Below are positions 1 to 8,236 of a stretch of 18,421 nucleotides of DNA, one piece after another; position 1 is the first letter of the stretch; each line of letters starts with the position of its first letter. The notes under the pieces were generated by a model. That model worked only from the letters and a program-made list of their open reading frames with translations, had not been told where the DNA came from and did no database searches. A program made the translations under genes and the position numbers. The stretch comes from Phytophthora quininea (lineage: Eukaryota > Oomycota > Peronosporomycetes > Peronosporales > Peronosporaceae), in the NCBI GenBank assembly GCA_011947345.1, contig JAAVTG010000928.1, positions 1 to 18,421 of the forward strand, read 5' to 3'.

Positions 1-94
1 CGCAATGTTCAGCACTCGCCAATTTCTCCGTCCCTCGAAGCCGACACCGCCCCGCCCGCAGGACGCCTCGATCAGCAAGCAGGGCAGAGTTGGC

Positions 95-896
95 ATGCGC
101 GTGACGACCAAGCTGGCGGTGCTGGCGGTGGCCTGCGCGGCGCTCTGCAGCGATGGCGGTGCCGTCGACACCAGCGCCATTACCTTCGGCAACACGGATC
201 TGTCCTCCACGGGGAATGGTGCCGTCACCGCCGCATCTGTCGCCTCGGACGCAGACACCACAGGAAAGACGCCGTGTCCTTCGCTGCCGCAGGCCACTGC
301 GGCCGGATCTGCCGGTGCAGGCACACCCGCTGCTACAGCAGCCCCTGCAGCCCAGCAGCCCCAGCAGCTACAGCAGCCCCGGCAGCCCCAGCAGCTACAG
401 CAGCCCCGGCAGCCCCAGCAGCTACAGCAGCCCCGGCAGCCCCAGCAGCCACAGCAGCCCCGGCAGCCCCTGCAGCCACAGATGCGCCCGCCCAGGCGGC
501 GGCAAGCACAGAAGCACCCGCCGCTACAACAGCAGCACCGGAGACGACGACAGCGCCGCCCGCCGCCACTACAGCCAAGACGCCGTGTCCATCGTTACCG
601 CAGCCGTCATTGTCCAGTAGTGGAAGCGGCGACGCTACCGGCAACAGCAGTAGCAGCTCCAAGACTGGCAAGAGTCCGTGCCCGTCGCTGCAGACGGCGT
701 CGACCTCGTCGGACGGCTCGGTGTCGTCCCCGTGTCCGTCATTGAAAACCGCGACGAAGGCTCCGTGCCCGTCGCTGCCGACGGCCTCAAGTCTTCGTCC
801 GGCGACGGCGCTTCGGGCGAAAGCGATGCGGCCCACGTCGCCGTGTCCACCGTGACGATCGCAGTCGTGGCCGCCTCCGCCGTACTGCTGCTCTAG
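95..896 (+). CDS. Secreted, probably GPI-anchored Ala/Pro/Thr-rich protein with PCPSL motifs (frame broken twice)
   Basis: This is a likely surface or cell-wall protein of about 267 residues; I do not recognise the family. The ATG at 95 is chosen because it opens a typical signal peptide (MRVTTKLAVLAVACAALCS); an in-frame ATG at 5 would put 30 hydrophilic residues before it. Next comes a Ser/Thr segment, an Ala-Pro-Thr block built on a 27-bp repeat, a Ser/Gly segment, and a hydrophobic tail (VSTVTIAVVAASAVLLL) that ends at the stop codon, as in GPI-attachment signals. The motif PCPSL occurs five times (near 272, 581, 676, 730 and 763). The reading frame changes at CCC 351-353 and at AA 789-790. 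Restoring one C and one A joins signal peptide, repeats and tail into one frame, so both are probably sequence errors. The low-complexity block suggests heavy O-glycosylation (inference). The promoter lies mostly outside the window. Confidence 0.72.
359..466 (+). repeat. 27-bp tandem repeat, four copies
   Basis: Four head-to-tail 27-bp units run through the Ala/Pro/Thr block of the secreted protein. Three are identical by eye, and the fourth has a C for T change (GCCACA for GCTACA). Each unit encodes nine residues of the pattern PAATAAPAA. Partial units flank the array. Copy number in such a block is expected to vary between strains. Confidence 0.8.
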
Positions 897-1150
897 AAGC
901 CTCATCGGGAATGTGTAGTGTTGTGTGTGGGCCCGTACGGGACCGAGACTCCGCGCCAAGAGAATACAGCTGCCGCCGGTGTCTCGAGTAATATAAGTCG
1001 ATGTGTGTTTGTCCTGTTCCTCTGTCAACAACAGCAACAACTTGTTGCCAACATGCTGGCAAACGCTAAAAGTGCTCATAGCTCCTACTCTTGAGCACAT
1101 TTCATTGTTTCTACGCATGTCTATCGCATGAGCTGCTCGCCATTGGCATC
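897..1150. other. Intergenic region, 254 bp
   Basis: This holds the 3' flank of the secreted protein and the 5' flank of the ALKBH1-type gene. A TCATTGT at 1101-1107 resembles the oomycete initiator YCAYTYY with one mismatch and lies about 50 bp before the ATG. Nothing else is recognisable. Confidence 0.4.
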
Positions 1151-2118
1151 ATGGCGGCGTACAAGACCAGCGAGAAGCGCTGGAAGCGAGCCCCGAGGCG
1201 GAGCTGCTGCATGACGAGCGTCTGATCGACCCGCACAATCTCAGCAAGGAGCAGCAGGCCAAAGTACAGCGTGTGGGCAGCTTCCGGTGGCTCGAGAACG
1301 ACGCGGAGCGGCCCGTGCTGGCCTTCGACGCCTTCGCGCCGTCGCACCGCGGCTTCTGTGTGATCCCAGGCGCCCTCGACGCCGCCACACAGCTGCAATT
1401 CGCGCACGCGTGCCTGTAGGCCCAATATCTTGGTAACGCCTTGGAGTAGTCGTTCACCGCTCGCCGTTGTTGTAGGACCGAGTACGCTGAGGAGCCCCAC
1501 GTGACCAACATGCATCTCCAGAGCCAGCAGGTCAAGGACATTTGGCGTAAGGCACGCGAGTCCCATCCGCAAGACCCGAGCGAGTCCCCACAGCTCGCCA
1601 AGCTCCACTGGGCGGCATCAGGATATCACTACGACTGGACGGCCAGGAAGTACTACAAGGACAGCTTCTCGCCGGTGCCGGTGCTGCTGCAGCAGCTAGC
1701 CGCTCGATGCGCCTCGGTGTGCGGCACGGCGCTGAAGGCAGAGGCCGTGATCGTCAACTACTACAAGCAAAAGTCGACCATGGGCGGCCATCTGGACGAC
1801 GTCGAGTACACGATGGACCACCCGGTGGTGTCGCTGTCGCTCGGCAGTTGCTGCGTGTTCCTCATGGGAGGACGCAGCAAGGATGAACTGCCGCTGGAAC
1901 TTCTGCTGCGAAGTGGGGACATTGCCATTATGGGCGGAGAGTCGCGGAGCTGTTACCACGGCGTGGCGCGCGTGCTACCTACGCCTTTCCTCGTGTCGAG
2001 TGAGCAGGTGGCGGAAGGCGACGGTGCTCGAAAGGAGGACTACGACGCTGTCCAGAAGTATTTGAGCTCGCAGCGCATCAACGTGAACGTGAGGCAAGTA
2101 TATCCGACAGAGAGCTAG
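1151..2118 (+). CDS. ALKBH1: ALKBH1-type Fe(II)/2-oxoglutarate dioxygenase
   Basis: A member of the AlkB-homologue-1 family, which oxidatively demethylates nucleic acids (tRNA and possibly DNA N6-methyladenine). Exons are 1151-1415 and 1476-2118, split by a 60-nt GTAGGC...TGTAG intron at 1416-1475; the product is about 302 residues. The second exon shows the core clearly: the substrate-side motif GYHYDW, NYY (near 1759), iron ligands H-x-D (His codon 1789, Asp codon 1795), the distal His codon at 1957, RVLPTP with the likely 2-oxoglutarate Arg, and the C-terminal VNVRQV typical of ALKBH1. The first exon needs one extra C in the CCCC run at 1191-1194; without it the frame stops after 24 codons. 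The start ATG at 1151 is the only one upstream in a compatible position. Family assignment is firm; cellular substrate is inferred. Confidence 0.88.
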
Positions 2119-2599
2119 CCTGTGGCGACTGGAATGCTCCGTGCCGAATCATCCAGCGCTAGAAGCCGACAGTAGAGAGATAGAGTTTCGTTTCAATATC
2201 TAAAAAAACTTTGGTGCTGCTACAGCTGCGGTCGACAGCTTGGTCACCCGGCTGGATAGCCACGAACACGACGTTGGCGCTAACGAACGTGGGCCGCCGC
2301 AGGGTCTCGGAATTGAAAGCATGTTGCGTTTGAGCGCGGCAAAAAAACAATCGCTGCTGCATGGAGCTTCTTCCAACAGAGCTGCTCGTCCAAGCCACAC
2401 ACGTACTGGCCAGGAAACCAAGGCAGCCACCACGGGATCGTGGAGCGCTTCGCCAAAGCGGCGAGCAAAGAAATACTTTTGCTTTCGGTTGAGTCGCCTG
2501 TCTTCGAAAAGTCCTAGCCCTAACCGCATTGGCGCGCGTCGCTGAAGCCGGTATGTAGGTCCGACTTTTGAGGACTTGCTCAGTGTTCAAACTGCGAGG
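2119..2599. other. Intergenic region, 481 bp, no convincing gene
   Basis: Between the ALKBH1-type gene and the bZIP gene. It has two 7-A runs (near 2200 and 2341) and open frames on both strands, none with a recognisable domain. An ATG at 2361 starts a short frame reading MELLPTELLVQATHVLA, which vaguely resembles an F-box start but soon loses any pattern. I treat the region as the bZIP promoter/5' UTR with a possible gene remnant. Confidence 0.4.
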
Positions 2600-3455
2600 A
2601 TGGCACAACCGGCGCCCACCGACGAGGCCCTGCGACTGGAGCGCCGACGCAAGCAGTGCCGCGTGAGCCAGCGCCGCTACCGCGACAAGAAGAGCTCGAC
2701 CGAGTACAACCTCAAGCTGGACATCAACAGTCTGCGCGAGAGCGTGCAGGCGCTCAAGGGGCTGCGCGAGCTGCTCGAGACCAAACTCTGGAGCTCGCGC
2801 CTGGCGCAGAACGCCGCCGTGCTCAAGGCTGTGGAGCAGTACTACGCCGTGCTCCGCCAGGGCCTGCACAACCCTGAGGCCGGCGGCGACAACGTGCGCC
2901 GGTGTTTCCGCATGCAGCTGGGCTTCCTCGCCGCCTTCCTGGACGCCAACGTGCAGTTTGGGGACGCCAACGGTGTGCGCTGCGTGTTGGAGCAGTGGCA
3001 CCGGTACACGCAGTTCCACGCGTGGATCGAGGCCGGTTTCACGTCGGCCGAGGTGTTCGGGTCGGCCGACTCGCCAGTCGTCGTGGCCCAAGGCTCGCTC
3101 ACGGTGCTGGTCAACCGCACGACGCTGGAGAAGATCTTCCCCAACTGCCTGCGAGACTGGGCGCTTGCCGCGTCACTGATGGACCGCGTCGTTGAGTATC
3201 ACACCGTCACCACGTTCTCGTTCAACGAGCGCGCGCAGGTCGAGCGGTTGGACATGGAGGTGGACTTTCTCGGGGACTCGGCACCGTTTTGGGAAGTGCC
3301 GTCGACGCGTCTCGAGCGTTGCAAGGCGCACGCGTCGCAGAATGCTCCAAGCTGACGGAAGACACGGAAACTGACAACCAGCAGCTGGAGCGCGAGTTTG
3401 AGCAGATCGGGCTGCAAAATACTCCCTGCTGGAGCTGGACTACATTGCGAGGTAG
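2600..3455 (+). CDS. Oomycete-type bZIP transcription factor with Cys in the basic region (frame broken near the 3' end)
   Basis: A DNA-binding nuclear regulator of about 285 residues. The basic region RRRKQCRVSQRRYRDKK (about residues 15-31) matches the bZIP signature N-x7-R, except that the invariant Asn is Cys20 (TGC at 2657), with Arg28. The zipper follows in exact register: nine residues after Arg28, then Leu38, Leu45, Leu52 and Leu59. The remaining roughly 200 residues look like one globular domain with alternating hydrophobic strands; an NTF2/SnoaL-like fold is possible but unproven. The first stop at 3353 is probably false. Adding one C at CC 3347-3348 and one A in AAAA 3416-3419 extends the protein through an acidic segment to a TAG at 3453, ending YSLLELDYIAR. 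The ATG at 2600 is the first in frame. Cys-substituted bZIPs are known in Phytophthora. Confidence 0.88.
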
Positions 3456-3605
3456 CTCCTGTCGCCGCCATCTTTGTTTGATGATACTTTTTTACGTGAC
3501 AGACGCTCGACTATATTAATTAACACGTGCTGGTCACTTGACGTTGGAGACAATTTGGCGGACAGCCAGAATGTTTGAGCTGCAACCGATCTTGTTTGTA
3601 TTCAC

Positions 3606-4985
3606 CTAGCATAAATTACGTACTTGAGCGTTCTGCAGCTGAGGGAAGCCCCGCACTGCCGCGATATGGCGCTTGCGCTTCCGATCGGAAGACACGGACT
3701 CTAACTTCAACGGCGTCAGTTTGGTGTAGGTTGCTGGGCGTGACGGGCTGGTGAGGTATTCCAGCGAGCGGCTGGAGGAACTGTAGCGGGACTCGCCGAC
3801 GCGGGTGGCGACGTTTGCTCGCTTGAGTGGCTTGCTGGTTGACATCGGCAACAACACGCTTGCAGCGCCACCATCCGAGTCATCGTTGTCGGTCGAGCTC
3901 TCGACGACATCATTCGACTTGGATTCTGCGGTCTCCAGCATACCAAGCACGCCCGAGTAGGTTACTTCGAGGCACTGCTTGTCGGTCTGCGCTTTGTCGT
4001 TGCCGGTTCGGTCGACGCCGGAGTTGTGGTTGTTTATGACTGGCAGCTCACCGCCGGCCATCTCGCAACTGCTGCTGTTTGATATCGTCTCCAGTTCCGT
4101 CCCCGAGTCGGGAGCATTGGGCGTCGCAGCATTCGCCTTGCTAGGTCTCTCAGCTGAGGTGGACCTTGGGACAGCGGTCTCACGGCAGTGCGAGCAGAAC
4201 CAGTCTCCGTCAGGGACGTCCATTATCGGAGGTTGTACGCAGCGCAGATGGTAAGCCCGCTCGCACCCGTCACAGCACAGTAGCTTCCCACCTTTAAAGC
4301 ACGCTTCGCAGTGCTCTTTGTGATGGTCCTTCGAACGCAGTCGGGTTAGTCGAGCAGCTCCTCTCGACTTCTTGTTCTGCTGCCGCTGATACCAACGCTG
4401 ATAACCTGGCGACCGTTTCCACAGGTAGAACTTGCTCACGAGCTCCGGAGTGGTCACTTTACTCCCGAGTTTCTTCTGCTCAATGGCAAATACAAATGTT
4501 ATCAACATGATTCAACTTCTAATTGCTGAAGAACTATCACCTTCACAAGATGAAACTTTTTGCCATGTCTGGCCATCGCCCTTTCGAAAGCTTGGAGACG
4601 GATCCGTTCGTCCTGATCTCGTTTCAATCTCAATTTCTCCCGTCGAGCCGAGTGAAGCAACTCGACACTACACGGCACGTCGTAGTCCCCGTCGAAGAGA
4701 CATTGCAGCGCCTGTATGTACGTGATTAAAATCCCCAATACATTTGCACCGTGAAACCAATACCCTGGTTTTACTGACCAGCTCTGTCTCGTTCATCCAG
4801 GCGTAACTATGGAGGAATTCGATAACCGCATCACCGTCCAGAGTAGGTTGTTCGCCCTCGCGCCACCCCCATCGCTGCCGACACTTGGGCTCGTACTGGC
4901 GTTTATTTTGCCGCTGCGCTTCGACCGACAGCAGCGCCGGAATCTCCGCGCGAATGTCGTCGTCTTCCGCCTCAAGCGAAGGCAT
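3606..4985 (-). CDS. ELM2-SANT-PHD chromatin protein, copy A (intact)
   Basis: A probable subunit of a histone-deacetylase/corepressor type complex, about 415 residues. Exons (reverse strand) are 4985-4779, 4711-4541 and 4475-3606; introns of 67 and 65 nt are both phase 0. Order: an ELM2-like segment across exons 1-2 (IRAEIPALL... ALQCLFDGDYDV), a SANT-like helix set across exons 2-3 (AFERAMARHGKKFHLV... VSKFYLWKR), then a C4HC3 PHD finger with Cys182, Cys185, Cys194, Cys197, His202, Cys205, Cys220 and Cys223. A long Ser/Asp-rich region and a basic tail (SDRKRKRH) follow. An upstream in-frame stretch to 5072 lacks an ATG, so the start at 4985 is used. The second acceptor could also be 3 nt earlier; the choice made aligns exactly with copy B. 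PHD fingers bind histone H3 tails; the histone mark read is unknown. Confidence 0.85.
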
Positions 4986-5128
4986 TTCGTTCGTTCCTGG
5001 TATTTTCTTGACTGGCTTTGTATTGGGTTTCTTTTTATGATACGGCAGTTGAGGGAGGTAAAAAGGTGGCACGATGTAGAAGAAGTAACCAAGTATTTTT
5101 GCTCACGAAAACGTTGCTGAGCTTCTCA

Positions 5129-6400
5129 TCAATTCAATTGCGGGATACGACGTGGTGCAGAGGTCTTCCGGTGACGCTTTCTACCGGACCCTGGTCTTTC
5201 TAATTGCACAGATGTAGAGGCCACAGCAACAGCCTCAGTACTTGGCTGCTCCGGCGGATGACTGACTGGTAAATGTGGACTCTCCGCGACAGGCTGCTGG
5301 GTTTGTGCAGAATCGACGAGATTTTTCAACGCAGACGACGGTGGCTTGACTGCCACAGCTTCCGGTTCGTCATGGTCAGTATGGACTTCAAGGCTATCAA
5401 TATCCGGGGTTAACTCCTCGGTACTTGGGTAGTCGGATGACTCTTGATCACTGCTGTTGTCACCTTCCTCCTCTTGGCTGTCGCCTCCTTCGCAGCTGCT
5501 GGCGGATTCGCCCACGGCGCGCATGCCAGGGAAGGGGACGCAAATCATGCAGTGCTCGTTGTCGTCACTCGGAATCAGTTTGGGCCGGACATTTCCCATC
5601 GCTTTTGGCAGTACACACAGTACCAATCTCTGTCGGGTATCCTGGTGATCGACACGCACGAAAAATGGTAGGCACGCGCACAGCCGTCACAGCACAGTAA
5701 CTTGCCTCCCGTTGAACATAATTCGCAGCGATTGTTGTGGTAATCAGGAAGAGTCTCCTTTTCCGATTCTGCCTCTTCGCCCCAATGGAGACGCGCCACC
5801 TCTCTCTTCACCTTTTTCTTGTTTTTCTGCCGGAGACGCCAGTCTCGATACGCTGTTGTGCGTTTCCACAGGTAGTATTTACTCACCACTTCGCGGGTAG
5901 CCACCTTCTTCCCCAATGTTTGCTGTCCAGCAAAATCTTCAGAACCAAAACCCTCAAGATCAATACAGCAAAAGATATGGAACCTGCACAATGTGAAACT
6001 TTTTGCCATGATCCACCACGGCCTTTTCGAAAGCTTCTGGCGTAATGCGCCTGTTCTGGTCCCGCTGGGCTCTGCGTCGCGCTCGCCAGCATTCGTGCAG
6101 TCTCCGCGCAGCTCGCGGGACATCAAAGTCACTGTCAAAAGGCACTGCAGCGCCTGCACCAACAGACTAAGATAAAAGGTTTATTGCGGCGATATTTTAA
6201 CGTACCAGTTCGTCCTTATTCAGCACTGAAAACTCCTTGAGAAACTCTTCGACGTTCTCCGAGGACAGCAGAGCTGGTGCTCCTTCCGTCTGCCGAGCGC
6301 CCCACCGTTGCTGGCATCGTGGCTTGTACACTTGCGCACCCCGGTCTTCCTGCGGCAGTATCGACGGGATCTCGGCACGGCAGTCCTCGTCCTTCGACAT
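5129..6400 (-). CDS. ELM2-SANT-PHD chromatin protein, copy B (frame broken twice)
   Basis: Tandem paralogue of the gene at 3606-4985, about 386 residues. Exons (reverse strand) are 6400-6206, 6153-5984 and 5922-5129; introns are 52 and 61 nt. Both introns sit at the same codon positions and phase as in copy A, which supports the splice calls. It has an ELM2-like segment (CRAEIPSIL; FDSDFDVP), a SANT-like segment (EAFEKAVVDHGKKFHIV; VSKYYLWKR) and a PHD finger with Cys188, Cys191, Cys200, Cys203, His208, Cys211, Cys224 and Cys227. The loop before the last Cys pair is two residues shorter than in copy A. The acidic Ser/Glu/Asp linker is unlike that of copy A, but both tails end in a basic stretch followed by R-x-(F/I)-PQL. 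The frame needs one more base at the A run 6137-6140 and one at the T run 5603-5606. Copy A is 143 bp downstream. Confidence 0.82.
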
Positions 6401-6457
6401 CTTTCAAAATTCTGGTTTTCTGATAGGTTATTGTAACGAAAAATCATTTTTATCAAT
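6401..6457. promoter_or_regulatory. 57-bp bidirectional promoter region
   Basis: Only 57 bp separate the ATG of PHD copy B (reverse) from the ATG of the deaminase (forward), so both transcripts must start within it or inside a coding region. The sequence is AT-rich. TCATTTT at 6444-6450 matches the oomycete initiator YCAYTYY on the forward strand and would give a 5' UTR of roughly 12 nt. Confidence 0.55.
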
Positions 6458-6903
6458 ATGGAGGAGGACCAGGAGGATGTGGCGTTCATGCGGCTGGCCA
6501 TTGCGGAGGCACACCGCTCGATCCCGTCCGAGAACGCCTACTGCGTCGGCTGCGTGGTCGTACGCGATGATGAAGTCGTGAGTGCGGGCTTCTCGCGGGA
6601 GCTGCCAGGCAACACGCATGCAGAACAAGTGGCGCTGCAAAAGCTCGACTTTAAAGCCCAGGGCGCTACCGTCTACACCACCATGGAGCCATGCAGCAAG
6701 AGAGTGTCGGGGAGCGTGCCGTGCGTGCAGAGCTGTCTCCGAGCCGGAGTGGCGCGTGTGGTCATCGGCGTCATGGAGCCCAAGACGTTCGTCATCTGTG
6801 AGGGGTCACACTGCTCAAGGACGCCGGCGTGGACGTCAAGCTGCTCAAGGGGCTCGAAGCCGAGTGCCTCGCCCCTAATGCACACCTCAATCTCGTCTTT
6901 TAG
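6458..6903 (+). CDS. Rib2/RibD-like zinc deaminase (frame broken once)
   Basis: A single-domain cytidine-deaminase-fold enzyme of about 148 residues. The zinc site is complete: His54-Ala-Glu56 (NTHAEQ), then Pro78-Cys79 and Pro88-Cys89, spaced by the SKRVSGSV insertion. The pattern MEPCS-x-R-x-SG-x3-PC resembles the deaminase domain of fungal Rib2 (DRAP deaminase), which acts on a pyrimidine intermediate in riboflavin synthesis; that substrate is inferred from motif likeness only. The frame is lost at GGGG 6802-6805. One extra G restores a coherent C-terminus (KDAGVDVKLLKGLEAEC) ending at TAG 6901. Without it, the frame runs artificially into the next gene. A tRNA or other nucleotide deaminase is the main alternative. 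Confidence 0.8.
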
Positions 6904-7059
6904 GGGCAGCAAGCTGTTTTCCAGTAATGGATTGACTCTGATGGGGAGAGCAGTGACCTCCCGCCATCTTGATGAACGGATGATGACTTGTTTTCCGCTG
7001 TCGTTACGCTTCAATCGAGAGCCGACAACATTGAAGCTCATGCTCTACAGCCTCATTAT

Positions 7060-7066
7060 CCATTTT
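7060..7066 (+). promoter_or_regulatory. Oomycete initiator-like element
   Basis: CCATTTT matches the oomycete core initiator YCAYTYY and sits about 40 bp before the ATG at 7103, a usual distance. It is followed by TCGAGCTGCAAC. The position suits the secreted Gly-rich gene; this is motif evidence only. Confidence 0.45.
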
Positions 7067-7102
7067 TCGAGCTGCAACAACATCTCCTTCGACTTACTGA
7101 AT

Positions 7103-8090
7103 ATGAAGCATATCGCCGTGCTCACAGCTTTTCTGGCGATGAGCCTGTTGGTTACGATGAACGGAGCAAACGATACGAGCGCGGTCGCCACACGAGGCCA
7201 AAGTGTCAACGCGACTGACAACATTGAGGACGATGAAGACCACCACCACCACAAGGACCACGTTAAGATCGTCAAGAAAGTCAAGAAGATCGCCGTCCCC
7301 GTTCCGGTCGCCGTGCCGGTGGAGGTGCCGCAAGCCGTTCCAGTCCCCGTCGCAGTTCCGTCCGCTGTCGTGAATGCCCCTAATAATGTCGTAGTGGCTC
7401 CCGGTAACGTCGTTTCCGGTGCTCCCGGTGCTCCCGGTGCTCCTGGCGCTCCTGGTGTGGCGACGCCAGCTCCGACGACGCCGGGTGGCCGGCCAGCAGC
7501 AACCCCTGCAGCGACTCGACCTGGCCGAGCCACACCCGCGCCGACAAACCCCGCCGCTGCTAGTGCACCTGCAGTGCAGCCAACTGCATCACCAGTTTTC
7601 AATCCCGGTCAACCTGGCGTCGGTGGGAATGGCGGAAATGTTCCAGGCTTCGGCAACAATGGTTTTGGAGGACCCAGTGCGATGGGAGCTGGTGCGTTCC
7701 CTGGAGCGGGTGCGGGTGGTTTCGGCGGCGGCAACCCGATGGGAGGACAAGGCTTTGGCGGCAGTCCGTTCGCCGGCGCGAGTGCAATGGCCAAGGTGCC
7801 GGCTTTGGCGGCAATGCAGCGGGAGGCTTTGGTCAGCCGATGGGGCCGATGGGCTTCGGTGCGCAAGGTGGCAACGCGTTTGGCGGATTCGGCGGTGTGA
7901 ACGCGCAAGGAAACGGAAACTTTGCAAGTGGTGCTGTTGGTAGCGGCAATGCCATCGGCAGGATTGGCGGCATGAACGGACAAGGAAACTTTGGCCAAGG
8001 TGGTGTCGGCAACTTCGGTGGGGCGGCTGGGGTTTCGGTGGTGGCGCTGGGAATTCGTTCGGAGGGTTCAACGCTCAACGTCGCCGCTGA
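7103..8090 (+). CDS. Secreted modular Pro/Gly-rich extracellular protein (frame broken twice)
   Basis: A likely cell-surface or matrix protein of about 329 residues; I do not recognise a named family. The ATG at 7103 opens a signal peptide (MKHIAVLTAFLAMSLLVTMN). Modules follow in order: an acidic-His cluster (DDEDHHHHKDH), a basic KIVKKVKK stretch, a Pro-Val repeat (VPVPVAVPVEVP), a short collagen-like run of GAP triplets, a Pro/Thr/Ala mucin-like stretch, and a long Gly-Phe-Asn rich tail with GFGG and GNFG motifs. The frame is lost at 7786-7790 (one A or G short) and at GGGG 8029-8032 (one G short). After correction it ends in FNAQRRR at TGA 8088. It contains no cysteines that I can see and no GPI signal, so it is probably released or wall-associated. 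Confidence 0.72.
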
Positions 8091-8236
8091 TTTCATCTTG
8101 CGGTGTGTCCAGGGGGAATTACCAATCCAACATTATTAGTTTTCATGTTCAACTAACCCAAAGCTTGTACGGTGCGGCCCCAGTAGTTTGATAATGAACA
8201 AACTTTCGTTATTGGAAATTGTTGGTTCATTTAAAC

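Noticed and set aside
5..94. Upstream start at position 5 for the first gene
   Set aside because: It would place 30 polar/basic residues ahead of a clear signal peptide that starts at 95.
359..466. CRISPR-like array from the 27-bp repeats
   Set aside because: The units are directly adjacent without spacers and encode an in-frame protein repeat in a eukaryotic gene.
333..1118. Reverse-strand Ala/Gly/Val-rich ORF over the first gene
   Set aside because: It is a shadow of the Ala/Pro/Thr repeat; the forward strand has a signal peptide and GPI-like tail.
2159..3091. 310-residue reverse-strand ORF over the bZIP gene
   Set aside because: Most of it is antisense to the bZIP coding region with no domain of its own.
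6458..7900. Single 480-residue ORF fusing a deaminase to a secreted Gly-rich protein
   Set aside because: It exists only because a G is missing at 6802-6805. With the deaminase in frame it stops at 6903, and the downstream part has its own initiator, ATG and signal peptide.
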